Positions 8,623-17,765 are shown, counted from the first letter of the stretch. The stretch is 64,000 nt of DNA from Cognatundibacterium rugosum (GCF_014284365.1 NZ_JACOGG010000005.1:124001-188000); one strand, 5' to 3'. Numbers and translations are program-made. Notes: generated by a model from the sequence alone, not told the origin.

Positions 8623-9537
8623 ATGGAACTACGCATACAGCATCTGAATAAAACTTACGATAACGGCGTCAAGGCGCTCAATGACATTTCGCTCACTATA
8701 CCTGCGGGCATGTTCGGTTTGCTCGGGCCAAATGGTGCCGGAAAATCCACTTTAATGCGCACTCTGTCCACACTACAGGATGCCGACAGTGGCAGCGCCA
8801 CGCTGGACGGTATCAATATCAGCGAAAACAAGGATAGTGTGCGTCGCGTACTGGGTTATTTGCCGCAGGATTTTGGTCTCTACCCGAAAGTCAGCGCCTA
8901 TGACTTACTGGATCACTTTGCGAGCCTGAAAGGCATCAGCCAGAGTAAACAAAGAAAAGAAGTGGTGGAAGCCCTGCTACACCAGACGAATTTATACAAT
9001 GTCAAAAACAAGCATGTAGGCGGTTTTTCTGGCGGCATGCGGCAGCGTTTCGGTATTGCGCAGGCATTGATAGGCGATCCTAAGCTCATCATCGTGGATG
9101 AACCGACTGCAGGACTGGATCCGGAAGAGCGCGTGCGCTTCCACAATCTGTTATCCGACATTGGCAACGACAAAATCGTGATTCTGTCCACCCATATCGT
9201 GGAAGATGTGGCTGACCTGTGCAATCACATGGCTGTGATACGCCAGGGTCAGGTGGTCTTACAGGGACAACCTCTGCCACTGATAGAACAAATCGCCGAT
9301 CAGGTCTGGAAACGCTTCATCGACAAATCTGAGCTTGCGCTTTACCAACAAGAATTCCGTGTTATTTCCAGCCGTTTGATATCAGGTCGCACCCTGATAC
9401 ATGTGTATGCCGAAGACCAGCCAGCCGAGGGCTTTACGCCCGCACACGCGAATCTGGAAGATGTCTACTTTGCGGCCATGGCTGGCTTACTCGGCACCTC
9501 CGCTGCAACAACGACAGCAAGTACTGCAAACGTCTGA
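8623..9537 (+). CDS. ABC transporter ATP-binding protein
   Basis: A 304-residue ABC ATPase. It shows Walker A GLLGPNGAGKST (residues about 32-43), a Q-loop in YLPQDFGLYP, the signature FSGGMRQRFGIAQAL, Walker B LIIVDEPTAGLDPEER and a switch His in STHIVEDV. The C-terminal 90 residues form the extra domain typical of ABC-2 exporters. An AGGAAGG Shine-Dalgarno precedes the ATG. It is followed after 9 nt by the permease/peptidase fusion, so the two form an operon and presumably one transporter. The family is sure, the cargo unknown. Confidence 0.93.
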   Translation: MELRIQHLNKTYDNGVKALNDISLTIPAGMFGLLGPNGAGKSTLMRTLSTLQDADSGSATLDGINISENKDSVRRVLGYLPQDFGLYPKVSAYDLLDHFASLKGISQSKQRKEVVEALLHQTNLYNVKNKHVGGFSGGMRQRFGIAQALIGDPKLIIVDEPTAGLDPEERVRFHNLLSDIGNDKIVILSTHIVEDVADLCNHMAVIRQGQVVLQGQPLPLIEQIADQVWKRFIDKSELALYQQEFRVISSRLISGRTLIHVYAEDQPAEGFTPAHANLEDVYFAAMAGLLGTSAATTTASTANV

Positions 9538-9546
9538 GGATAGCCC

Positions 9547-12500
9547 ATGTTGACGATATTACAGTTTGAACTGCGGCAAAAATTCCGCAGCATATCGACC
9601 TATATTTACTTTCTGATGTTTTTTGCGCTGGCCATGCTGTGGGTAGCCGCTGCCGGCGGTGCATTTTCCGGTGCCACGATCAGTTTTGGCGGTAAAACTT
9701 ATATCAATGCGCCCAGCTCCATTTCGCAAACCATTACCTTCCTCGGTTATCTGGGGACAGTGATCGTTGCCGCCATGATGGGACGCGCGATACAGCAGGA
9801 TACTGAGCACAATATCTGGCACTTCTTTTACACCCTGCCCTTACATCGCGCTTCTTATCTGGCAGGCCGCTATCTGGCTGCGCTGATTACGCTGCTGTTT
9901 GTATTTTCCAGCATCGCTTTAGGTGCATGGCTGGGCCTGTATCTGCCTGGGATAGAACCAATCCGGGTTGGTCCACATATTGCGAGCGCCTATGTCCTGC
10001 CCTACTTTTTTTCTATCATTCCAAATCTGATCACTTTTGGCGCGATTTTCTTTTTCCTGGGTGCGACACTAAGGCGCATGCTGCCGGTCTATGTTGCGAG
10101 TGTGGTGTTACTGATCGGTTATCTGATCGCCGGCGCCTTACTGAGCGATATGGACAACCGTAACCTGGCGGCCATGATCGATCCCTTTGGTTCGCGCGCG
10201 ATCTCACGTCTGACCGAATACTGGAGCGTGGATGATAAAAATACCCGTCTGATTCCTTTAGCCGGAATTTATCTGGCCAATCGCCTGTTGTGGGGCAGCA
10301 TAGGACTGATCACACTGGCACTGTGCTTCTGGCGTTTTCAATTCAGTGCGGCCAGCGTAACCGGCAAGCAGAAAAAAGAAACGATAACAGCGACGCCAGC
10401 CAGCCTGCGGGTTCCCAGCGTCAAGCCGGATTTTGGGAAGGCGCATTTGTGGCATTTGTTCCGCGCCCAGACCTGGCTGAATTTGCGCGAAACCGTAAAG
10501 AATGTCTACTTCATCACGATCGCCTTGTGTGGCGTGTTGTTTATGTTCGCGACGTCCACTGCCATCACTAAGATGTATGGCACGGCGACCTATCCGGTCA
10601 CCTACGCAGTATTACAGGTGATGAGTGGCAGCTTCGCTTTATTCATGCTGATCATTACCACCTTCTATGCGGGGGAACTGGTGTGGCGCGAACGTGAAGC
10701 GCGTATCGCGCAACTGATGGATGCCTTACCGGTACCAAATGCTTTGCCCTTTTTATCCAAACTCAGCGCCCTGATCCTGCTGCAAGGCATATTGCTCGCA
10801 GTACTGATGGTATGCGGCATACTGGTGCAGCTGTTTCATGGCTACACCCAATTCGAACTGGGCCAGTATCTGTACCAGTTGTTCCTGTTGCAATGGCCAG
10901 ACTATATGCTGCTCGCAGTATTAGCCATGTCTTTGCAGGTCATCGTCAATCATAAGTATGTCGCTTATTTTCTGATGATACTGTATTACATCGCAGGTAT
11001 CGCCCTGCCAGCGCTCGGTGTTGAGCATCCTATGGTCATCTATGGCAATACGCCCAGCGTGACTTATTCGGCACTGAATGGCTATGGTCACTTTATTCCC
11101 GCAATCCGCTGGACCCAGGCTTATTGGGGCGGTGCCGCCCTGATGCTGGTGGCGGCCAGCCTGTGCTTCTGGGTACGAGGTACCGGCAGCGACTGGCGTG
11201 GCCGCCTGCATACAGCGCGCGCACAGTTAAGCGGCAGCACGCTGGGGCTGGGCAGCATGGGTGCCTTGCTGTTCCTGCTGTGCGGTGGCGTGCTGTTTTA
11301 TTTCTATAATATCGTCAATAGCTATAAAACCAGCTATGACAATGAAGTGGCGCAAGCTAACTACGAAAAGAAATACAAGACGCTGGAAGGCAAGCCGCAA
11401 CCACGTATCAGCGATGTCAAACTGGCCGTCGACATTTTCCCTGACCGCCGCAGCGCTGCCATCGAGGGTGAATATCAGTTGGTGAACCGCACAACGGAAG
11501 CAATCAGCGAAATCTATATCCTGCAAAATGACGAGGCCGAGATCCGGCAATTAAGTCTGGAGTCGCCAAACACTGTTGGCATTCGCGATAAAGATAACGG
11601 CATGTACAGCTTCCGCCTGCAGCCTGCACTGGCGCCCGGCGCCTCTGTCCGTCTGCGCTTCCGTCTGAACTATGACGCGCACAGTTTCCTGGGTATGAGT
11701 AAACGCGATACGGTGATCGCTAACGGTACTTTCTTTAACAGCACACTGATGCCGCACATAGGCTATCAAAGCAATGTTGAACTCAGTGAAGATAAACTCA
11801 GACGCAAACACGGTCTGAAAGAAAAAGAGCGCATGCTGCAGCGGGATGACCCACGCGGCCTGGCCAATAGCTATATCGCTAATGATGCAGACTGGATACG
11901 CTTTGATGCGACAGTATCCACCAGCAGCGATCAGATGGCGATTGCGCCCGGCAAGCTCGATAAGCACTGGGAGAAAGACGGACGCCGCTATTTCCATTAC
12001 AGCGTGGATCAGCCTATCCTGAACTTCTATTCTTTCCAGTCCGGCCGCTATGCCGTCAAACAGGCACAGTGGAATGACGTTGCGATCGAGATCGATTACC
12101 AGCCGGGTCACGAATACAACCTGGACCGCATGGTCAAAGGCGTACAGGAATCGCTGACCTATTACAGCAAAAACTTCGGCCCCTATCAACACAAACTGGT
12201 CAGGATTATCGAGTTCCCGCGCTATGCCGGCTTTGCACAAGCTTTCCCGAATACCATACCGTTTTCGGAATCGATAGGCTTCATCGCTAAAGTTGACGAT
12301 AGCAATCCTAAGGATATTGATTATCCGTTTTACGTGACTGCACATGAGGTCGCCCATCAGTGGTGGGCGCATCAGGTGATTTCAGCCAATACCCAGGGTG
12401 CCACCACGCTGGTGGAAACGCTGGCGCAATACTCAGCGCTGATGGTCATGAAGCAGACCTATGGTGAAGCGAAAATGCGTAAGTTCCTGAAGTATGAACT

Positions 12501-13122
12501 GGATGCCTATTTACGCGGACGTGGTCAGGAAAGGAAAAAGGAGCAGCCGCTGGCATTCAATGAAAACCAGCAGTACATCCACTATAACAAAGGCAGTCTG
12601 ATCATGTATCTGATGCAGGATCAGTTAGGTGAAGATCAGGTCAACCGTGCTTTGCGTGAGGTCGTTGCACAGTACGCCAACCATGGCGCACCGTATCCGA
12701 CCAGCCGTGTGCTGGTGGATGCCTTGCGCCGTGTGGCACCGGCCGACAAACAACAGATGATCACCGACGCATTTGAATCCATCATCCTGTATGAAAGCCG
12801 CGCACTGTCAGCCACCGCCAAAGCAATCGGCGCAGACCAATATGAAATCACGCTCAAAGTCAGCAATAACAAACTGAAGGCGGATGAGTTTGGTGCAGAA
12901 AAAGAAGTCGCACTGAACGACAGCATGGACATAGGCGTCGACGATAAAGACGGCAAACCTTTATTACGTGAACGCCATCTGATACGGCAAAAAACCGGCG
13001 AGTACAAGTTAATTGTCAGCGGCAAACCGGCCAAAGCCGGGATAGATCCTGACAATAAGTACATAGACCGCAAACCGGACGACAACCTGATACAGATAGA
13101 GTTTCAGGATGGCGGCAAATAA
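9547..13122 (+). CDS. ABC-2 permease fused to an M1-type aminopeptidase domain
   Basis: A 1191-residue two-part protein. Residues 1-560 contain two blocks of about six membrane spans each, like two ABC-2 permease halves in tandem. The first begins LTILQFELRQKFRSISTYIY; the second follows an AQTWLNLRETVKN linker. After a further span near residue 570-590 comes a large periplasmic region resembling M1 metallopeptidases. Its zinc site is HEVAHQ (His933, Glu934, His937), with a third ligand probably Glu957. That Glu sits 19 residues beyond the second His rather than the usual 18, and no GAMEN exopeptidase motif is seen; GFAQAFPNTIPFSES occupies that place. NCBI-type annotation knows such permease/M1 fusions. 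The partner ATPase is 9 nt upstream. A likely role is export coupled to, or controlled by, a surface peptidase. Confidence 0.9.
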   Translation: MLTILQFELRQKFRSISTYIYFLMFFALAMLWVAAAGGAFSGATISFGGKTYINAPSSISQTITFLGYLGTVIVAAMMGRAIQQDTEHNIWHFFYTLPLHRASYLAGRYLAALITLLFVFSSIALGAWLGLYLPGIEPIRVGPHIASAYVLPYFFSIIPNLITFGAIFFFLGATLRRMLPVYVASVVLLIGYLIAGALLSDMDNRNLAAMIDPFGSRAISRLTEYWSVDDKNTRLIPLAGIYLANRLLWGSIGLITLALCFWRFQFSAASVTGKQKKETITATPASLRVPSVKPDFGKAHLWHLFRAQTWLNLRETVKNVYFITIALCGVLFMFATSTAITKMYGTATYPVTYAVLQVMSGSFALFMLIITTFYAGELVWREREARIAQLMDALPVPNALPFLSKLSALILLQGILLAVLMVCGILVQLFHGYTQFELGQYLYQLFLLQWPDYMLLAVLAMSLQVIVNHKYVAYFLMILYYIAGIALPALGVEHPMVIYGNTPSVTYSALNGYGHFIPAIRWTQAYWGGAALMLVAASLCFWVRGTGSDWRGRLHTARAQLSGSTLGLGSMGALLFLLCGGVLFYFYNIVNSYKTSYDNEVAQANYEKKYKTLEGKPQPRISDVKLAVDIFPDRRSAAIEGEYQLVNRTTEAISEIYILQNDEAEIRQLSLESPNTVGIRDKDNGMYSFRLQPALAPGASVRLRFRLNYDAHSFLGMSKRDTVIANGTFFNSTLMPHIGYQSNVELSEDKLRRKHGLKEKERMLQRDDPRGLANSYIANDADWIRFDATVSTSSDQMAIAPGKLDKHWEKDGRRYFHYSVDQPILNFYSFQSGRYAVKQAQWNDVAIEIDYQPGHEYNLDRMVKGVQESLTYYSKNFGPYQHKLVRIIEFPRYAGFAQAFPNTIPFSESIGFIAKVDDSNPKDIDYPFYVTAHEVAHQWWAHQVISANTQGATTLVETLAQYSALMVMKQTYGEAKMRKFLKYELDAYLRGRGQERKKEQPLAFNENQQYIHYNKGSLIMYLMQDQLGEDQVNRALREVVAQYANHGAPYPTSRVLVDALRRVAPADKQQMITDAFESIILYESRALSATAKAIGADQYEITLKVSNNKLKADEFGAEKEVALNDSMDIGVDDKDGKPLLRERHLIRQKTGEYKLIVSGKPAKAGIDPDNKYIDRKPDDNLIQIEFQDGGK

Positions 13123-13150
13123 GCAGTACACCGTTTAGTTTTTGGCAGCA

Positions 13151-13200
13151 AAAAGCCGCAAGCATCACACAGCAAGCTGTTGATGCTTGCGGCTTTTTTT
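13151..13200 (+). terminator. Terminator after the ABC/peptidase operon
   Basis: The arms AAAAGCCGCAAGCATCA and TGATGCTTGCGGCTTTT form a perfect 17-bp stem with a 13-nt loop and a T-run. It is one of the strongest terminators in the window. Confidence 0.93.
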
Positions 13201-13396
13201 CGGCTACAAGAATATTCAGTCTATCTCGCCTTCATGAGGAGCCTAGGCGACTGAGAACAGCACAGGATAGACATACGAAACACCAAGACCTAAGCCTGAT
13301 GCGCTTCTCCAGCCAAAATGCAGCCAGCAGGCTCATGTATACTCAGTCATCCATTTCAACTCATGACAAAAGCTGACTCATGGCCGGCGCCGGATT

Positions 13397-14884
13397 TCAC
13401 AAGCCCAGTTCCTGCCAGATCTGATCGACTCTGGCTTTCACTTCAGGCGACATGGTGATGGTGGTGCCCCATTCACGGTCGGTTTCGCCCGGCCATTTAT
13501 TGGTCGCATCTATCCCCATTTTTCCTCCCAGGCCACTGACTGGCGAAGCGAAATCCAGATAATCGATGGGCGTGTTGTCGACCAGCGTGGTGTCACGCAC
13601 CGGATCGACGCGGGTGGTGATGGCCCAGATCACTTCTTTCCAGTCACGTACATTCACGTCTTCATCCACCACCACAATGAACTTGGTATACATGAACTGA
13701 CGCAGAAAACTCCATACGCCAAACATCACGCGCTTGGCATGACCGGGGTAAGCTTTCTTCATCTGCACCACGGCCATGCGATAGCTGCAGCCCTCAGGCG
13801 GCAAATAGAAATCGGTGATCTCCGTGAACTGCTTTTGCAGCAAAGGAATGAACACTTCATTCAGCGCCACTCCCAATACCGCCGGCTCATCCGGTGGTTT
13901 GCCTGTGTAGGTGGAATGGTAAATCGGATCGCGCCGCATGGTAATGCGATCGATGGTAAATACCGGGAACCAGTCCTGCTCATTGTAATAGCCGGTATGG
14001 TCGCCATACGGCCCTTCCAATGCATGCTCATAGCCGGAAGGATGGTTTTCATCCGGATAGATGTGGCCTTCCAGCACAATTTCTGCCGATGCCGGCACCC
14101 GTAATTCGCTGCCGATTGCCTTGACCAGTTCAGTGCGGCTGCCGCGCAGCAAACCGGCAAACTGGTATTCCGACAGGCTGTCCGGCACCGGCGTGACTGC
14201 ACCCAAAATCGTCGCCGGATCGGCACCCAGCGCCACTACGATAGGATAAGGCTGGCCTTTGTTGATGAGGGCATGTTCACGAAAATCCAGTGCACCGCCA
14301 CGATGTGCGAGCCAACGCATGATGACCTTATTGCGACCCAACACCTGCTGACGGTAAATCCCCAGATTCTGGCGCTTTTTATTGGGCCCCTTGGTAATCA
14401 CCAGCCCCCAGGTAATCAGCGGCGCAATATCCCCCGGCCAGCAATGCTGTATCGGTAAACGCGCCAAATCCACATCCTGCCCTTCCCACACGATTTCCTG
14501 ACATTTCGCGCCTCGCACTTCTTTCGGCGCCATATCCCACACCGCTTTCACCAGCGAGCCCATACCCAGCAGGTCTTTAAATCCTTTCGGTGGCTCTGGC
14601 TCTTTGAGTGCGGATAACACATGACCGATCTGGCGTAATTCACTCAGATCACTGGCACCCATACCCAGCGCTACGCGTTTAGGCGTACCGAATAAATTCC
14701 CCAATACCGGAATGCTGTGTCCGGTCGGATGGCGGAATAACAGCGCCGGACCTTCGGCACGCAGGGTACGGTCACAGATCTCAGTCATCTCCAGATGCGG
14801 GGAAACCTGGACATCCACCACTTTTAGTTCATCCAATTGTTGCAATTGAGAAATAAAATCTCTCAAATCCGAATATTTCATCAT
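13397..14884 (-). CDS. ubiD: UbiD family decarboxylase (ubiquinone biosynthesis)
   Basis: A 495-residue UbiD enzyme, the prenylated-FMN-dependent decarboxylase that removes the carboxyl group from 3-octaprenyl-4-hydroxybenzoate in ubiquinone synthesis. Family landmarks are the N-terminal [14 protein letters not shown], the central [17 protein letters not shown], then [11 protein letters not shown], and [20 protein letters not shown] with the conserved acidic residues of the active site. [16 protein letters not shown] lies near the C-terminus. The length is typical (E. coli 497). Two ATG codons start the ORF. The flavin prenyltransferase gene ubiX is not in this window. It is monocistronic here, with no clear terminator. 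Confidence 0.95.
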   Translation of the reverse strand: MMKYSDLRDFISQLQQLDELKVVDVQVSPHLEMTEICDRTLRAEGPALLFRHPTGHSIPVLGNLFGTPKRVALGMGASDLSELRQIGHVLSALKEPEPPKGFKDLLGMGSLVKAVWDMAPKEVRGAKCQEIVWEGQDVDLARLPIQHCWPGDIAPLITWGLVITKGPNKKRQNLGIYRQQVLGRNKVIMRWLAHRGGALDFREHALINKGQPYPIVVALGADPATILGAVTPVPDSLSEYQFAGLLRGSRTELVKAIGSELRVPASAEIVLEGHIYPDENHPSGYEHALEGPYGDHTGYYNEQDWFPVFTIDRITMRRDPIYHSTYTGKPPDEPAVLGVALNEVFIPLLQKQFTEITDFYLPPEGCSYRMAVVQMKKAYPGHAKRVMFGVWSFLRQFMYTKFIVVVDEDVNVRDWKEVIWAITTRVDPVRDTTLVDNTPIDYLDFASPVSGLGGKMGIDATNKWPGETDREWGTTITMSPEVKARVDQIWQELGL

Positions 14885-15014
14885 TTTTCGCTTTTTTCTC
14901 TATCTGAATACGCTGGTCAAGCTAAATCCGCTAAGTACTTGATTTTATTGTTTTTTGCTGCTTTGCAGCAGTTTTCATTATATCTATAAGTTATAAAAAT
15001 CAATTTTGATAGTA
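14885..15014. other. Intergenic region between ubiD and the transglycosylase leader
   Basis: An AT-rich stretch with poly-T and poly-A tracts that must hold the ubiD promoter, divergent from the promoter at 15015. I see no gene here. Confidence 0.5.
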
Positions 15015-15043
15015 TTGACTCGATATAAAACCGCCCCTACAAT
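15015..15043 (+). promoter_or_regulatory. Sigma-70 promoter for the transglycosylase leader
   Basis: TTGACT (15015-15020) and TACAAT (15038-15043) are separated by exactly 17 nt. Transcription from about 15050 would leave a leader of some 320 nt before the transglycosylase ATG. Confidence 0.75.
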
Positions 15044-15085
15044 TCGCCCAACTTGATGAAGAGCTTCTGGCCTACGATACGCTTC

Positions 15086-15100
15086 TGGCACTTTCCATGC
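15086..15100 (+). promoter_or_regulatory. Possible sigma-54 promoter before the transglycosylase
   Basis: TGGCAC-N5-ATGC has the sigma-54 GG-N10-GC spacing but departs from the consensus TTGC at one base. It overlaps the second copy of a GCTTCTGGC direct repeat (15063-15071 and 15081-15089). It is a weak candidate. Confidence 0.3.
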
Positions 15101-15136
15101 GAAGAAAGTTTAGCCACTAACGGTAACATCATTCAC

Positions 15137-15296
15137 GGGGATCGGGCCCCATATAACATTGTAAGGATTGTTTTCGAAAGGCGTCTGCCTTCACCCGAAA
15201 AAAGTTGTTGATCACCGGATGCTCCGGTAGCAGGTCAGACAGACCACATGGATCAACAACTCCGGCGTCATACGCTCGCGCCTTGCGACGATGACG
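15137..15296 (+). promoter_or_regulatory. Structured RNA leader of the lytic transglycosylase gene
   Basis: The leader holds closely packed perfect helices. A GGGG/CCCC hairpin spans 15137-15150. TTTTCG (15171-15176) pairs with CGAAAA (15196-15201) around an inner AAGGC-GTCT-GCCTT hairpin. AGTTGTTGATC (15203-15213) pairs over 11 bp with GATCAACAACT (15251-15261). Inside this long helix are two hairpins, ACCGGA-TGC-TCCGGT (15214-15228) and GGTC-AGACA-GACC (15233-15245), so the unit is a three-way junction. CGTCAT (15266-15271) pairs with ATGACG (15291-15296). The pairing density suggests a cis-acting RNA or a processed small RNA. I recognise no described riboswitch family in it. Confidence 0.6.
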
Positions 15297-15370
15297 ATGT
15301 TTCTGATACGCGGCTGTTTGAATTGCAGAGTATGAAGTCACTACCTGTGACGCGTAATTTCAGGAGGTAA
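15248..15370 (+). CDS. Possible 40-aa leader ORF overlapping the transglycosylase ribosome site
   Basis: An ATG at 15248-15250 opens a 40-codon frame ending with AGG AGG TAA. Its last codons are therefore the Shine-Dalgarno of the transglycosylase gene, and its stop lies 3 nt before the next ATG. The predicted peptide is polar, starts MDQQLRRHTLAP and has four Asp in a row near residue 14. The ATG lies in the junction of the structured leader and has only a weak ribosome site, so it might be translated only when the helix opens. Translation through it would clear or occupy the downstream ribosome site. It may also be chance. Confidence 0.35.
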   Translation: MDQQLRRHTLAPCDDDDVSDTRLFELQSMKSLPVTRNFRR

Positions 15371-15373
15371 AAA

Positions 15374-16315
15374 ATGCTTCAACGTATTAACTTAGCTGTT
15401 CCTGGTAGTTCAGCTGCGGATGACCAGCGCCCCGCGCAGTCGGCCCCAGCATTCGCATCTGCTCCGGCATTGATGCACGCAGTACGTCAAATCCTGACGA
15501 TTTCCGGTGTCATCGCGATGCTCGCGCTGGCAACCATGTTTTTCAAACCGGAGTTAGCAGATAAATTTAAAAATCTGTCTCCATTCGCGACCACCGAAGA
15601 AGACGTGGCCGAAGCGGAAGTGCCACCCCCAAGCCTGGCGATGCTGATGCAAGCCCCGGGTCAGGCAAAACCGGAAGTTGCTGCACAAAATGCGGTCTTT
15701 TCCGAAGAAGATGCCAAAATGCTGGGTAACCAACGCCAGCAACAATGGGTAACTAACTGGCTGTCCAAACGCTACCGCATCGCAACCGATGCAACCAATA
15801 TGCTGGTCTCTGCGGCCTATCTGACTGCGAAAGAAATTAAACTCGACCCGCTGCTGATACTGTCAGTCATGGCAATTGAGTCTGGTCTGAATCCTTTTGC
15901 TGAAAGCCCGGTCGGTGCCCAAGGCCTGATGCAGGTCATGTCCAAAGTCCATCATGAAAAATTTCAGGAAATGGGTGGCGTCAAAGCTGCACTCAATCCG
16001 GTTGCCAACATCAAAGTCGGCGCACTGATCCTGAAAGACTATGTGTCACGCGGTGGCTCGGTCGAAGCTGGCTTGAAAATGTATGTGGGCGCTGGTGCCA
16101 TGGATAGCGATTCCGGCTATGGCTCACGCGTGCTGACCGAATACAAGCGTCTGAAAGACGTGTCGGCCGGTAAAAACGTTCCTACCGTATTCAGCAACCC
16201 TGCTCCGGCAGCCGTTCCTGTGATTCGCAACACAGAAACTGTTCCTGTGATCCGTAATGATCAAAACGAAGCTAAGGCAAAAACCGAAGCCAAGGATCAG
16301 GTAGCCGCGCTGTAA
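15374..16315 (+). CDS. Lytic transglycosylase, SLT domain, membrane-anchored
   Basis: A 313-residue protein. Residues 1-35 are Ala/Pro/Ser-rich, then one membrane span (about 38-57, LTISGVIAMLALATMFF) anchors it with the bulk in the periplasm. The SLT (lysozyme-like) domain has the catalytic Glu169 in SVMAIESGLNPFAES, followed by VGAQGLMQVMSKVH and AALNPVANIKVGALILKDYV. Such enzymes cut peptidoglycan glycan strands to leave 1,6-anhydro ends. The C-terminal 40 residues repeat VPVIRN twice and look unstructured. AGGAGG lies 6 nt before the ATG. The long structured leader upstream is unusual for this family. Confidence 0.9.
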   Translation: MLQRINLAVPGSSAADDQRPAQSAPAFASAPALMHAVRQILTISGVIAMLALATMFFKPELADKFKNLSPFATTEEDVAEAEVPPPSLAMLMQAPGQAKPEVAAQNAVFSEEDAKMLGNQRQQQWVTNWLSKRYRIATDATNMLVSAAYLTAKEIKLDPLLILSVMAIESGLNPFAESPVGAQGLMQVMSKVHHEKFQEMGGVKAALNPVANIKVGALILKDYVSRGGSVEAGLKMYVGAGAMDSDSGYGSRVLTEYKRLKDVSAGKNVPTVFSNPAPAAVPVIRNTETVPVIRNDQNEAKAKTEAKDQVAAL

Positions 16316-16344
16316 GCGCAACGCAACAAGACATCCTTACACGA

Positions 16345-16387
16345 ATAAGCCGCCTGCTGCTCATCGCACAGGCGGCTTATTTTTTTG
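16345..16387 (+). terminator. Terminator after the lytic transglycosylase
   Basis: ATAAGCCGCCTG and CAGGCGGCTTAT form a perfect 12-bp stem with a 12-nt loop and a T-run. It lies between convergent genes. Confidence 0.9.
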
Positions 16388-16389
16388 GC

Positions 16390-17562
16390 TTAGCTTTTTT
16401 CAGGGTGCAGAAAGGTTTTAAGACGGCGCACCGCCTCTTGCAGGTTTTCCAGCGAATTGGCATAAGACAAACGTACATAGCGGTGCGCGGTCGCAGGACC
16501 AAAATCCTTACCCGGTACAATCACCACCCCGGCTTCACGTAGTACTTGTTTAGCGAAGGCATCGGCATCATCACTGAAGCGCGAACAATCGGCATACACA
16601 TAAAAGGCACCATCCGGCGTCACCGGCACATCCAGACCTAATTCGCGTAAGGCGGGCACCAGATAATCCCGGCGACGCCGGAATTCTTCTTTACGCGCCG
16701 CATAAACAGCCAGGCTGTCCGGCGTAAAACAGGCCAGCGCCGCATGTTGTGCCACCGCCGACGCACAGATAAACAAGTTTTGCGCCAGCTTTTCGACCGC
16801 GGGCACGATACTTTCCGGCACGACCAGCCAGCCCAAACGCCAGCCCGTCATATTGAAATATTTACTGAAACTGTTGATTACCACCACATCGCTATCCAGC
16901 GACAGTGCAGAAAATGGCGCTCCTTCGTAACTCAGTCCCTGATAAATCTCATCGACGATGGTGTAACCACCGCGTTGTTTAACGATGTCGATGATTTCGC
17001 GCAGCTCCGATTGCGGAATGGAGGTGCCGGTAGGATTCGATGGCGAGGCCAGTAATACCCCGGCAGTCTGTGCACCCCAATGCTCGCGCACCATTTGTGC
17101 CGACAATTGAAAACGCTCAGCCGGGCCGGATGGGATCAGCCTTGCCCGCCCTTCGAAGGCCGCAACAAAATGGCGGTTACAAGGATAACTGGGGTCAGGC
17201 ATCAGCACTTCCTTGCCCGCCTCGACCAGCGCAGCACAGGCTAGCAGCAAGGCAGCAGACGCACCGGCTGTGACGATAATCCGCTGCGCTGGCACATCCA
17301 GCCCGAACTGATCGCGGTAATGACTCGAAATCGCGCTGCGTAAGGCAGGCAAACCCAGTGCAGAGGTGTATTGCAATTTACCCTCGGCCATCGCGGCGGT
17401 GGCAGCGGCAATCACATCGGTCGGCGCGGTAAAGTCAGGCTCACCGATACCCATATGTATCAGGTGTCGCCCTTCGGCTTCCAGCTCAGCCGCCATTTTC
17501 ATGAGTTCCATCACATGGAAAGACGAGATATGGTCGAGCCGGGATGCGAGATGGTGTTGCAT
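16390..17562 (-). CDS. Class I/II pyridoxal-phosphate aminotransferase
   Basis: A 390-residue fold-type I aminotransferase. It shows the substrate-binding start HMGIGEPDFTAPTDV, the phosphate-loop region VTAGASAALLLA, and ASPSNPTGTSIP with the Asn-Pro pair. VDEIYQGLSYEG carries the Asp-x-x-Tyr. The Schiff-base lysine lies in NSFSKYFNMTGWRLGW. The C-terminal Arg that binds the substrate carboxylate is in YVRLSYANSLENL. Closest in style are the aspartate/alanine-type enzymes often annotated only as class I aminotransferase. The gene follows nusB behind a terminator, so it is probably separate from the riboflavin operon. Confidence 0.92.
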   Translation of the reverse strand: MQHHLASRLDHISSFHVMELMKMAAELEAEGRHLIHMGIGEPDFTAPTDVIAAATAAMAEGKLQYTSALGLPALRSAISSHYRDQFGLDVPAQRIIVTAGASAALLLACAALVEAGKEVLMPDPSYPCNRHFVAAFEGRARLIPSGPAERFQLSAQMVREHWGAQTAGVLLASPSNPTGTSIPQSELREIIDIVKQRGGYTIVDEIYQGLSYEGAPFSALSLDSDVVVINSFSKYFNMTGWRLGWLVVPESIVPAVEKLAQNLFICASAVAQHAALACFTPDSLAVYAARKEEFRRRRDYLVPALRELGLDVPVTPDGAFYVYADCSRFSDDADAFAKQVLREAGVVIVPGKDFGPATAHRYVRLSYANSLENLQEAVRRLKTFLHPEKS

Positions 17563-17689
17563 AGTGTTTTATCCTGAAATGCTGCGCCAGAAAAAGATGG
17601 AGGACCTGGGCGATGCAAGCTCTAGTCTGAGCTGCAGTCATAGCTGCACGCTGGCGTGGTGAGCGCAGCGCTACGCGTCCAGTCGCCAC

Positions 17690-17727
17690 AAAAAAAATCC
17701 GCCTGCTTCAGTCAGAAGTCAGGCGGA
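17690..17727 (-). terminator. Terminator after nusB
   Basis: On the minus strand TCCGCCTG and CAGGCGGA form an 8-bp stem followed by eight T residues, ending the ribBA-ribH-nusB transcript. Confidence 0.9.
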
Positions 17728-17765
17728 CAGATCATACTGTGACCGATATCACTTCGGCAGGCAAA

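Noticed and set aside
8411-8647. 78-codon ORF before the ABC ATPase
   Set aside because: No ribosome site, no protein-like pattern, and it overlaps the start of the ABC ATPase gene.
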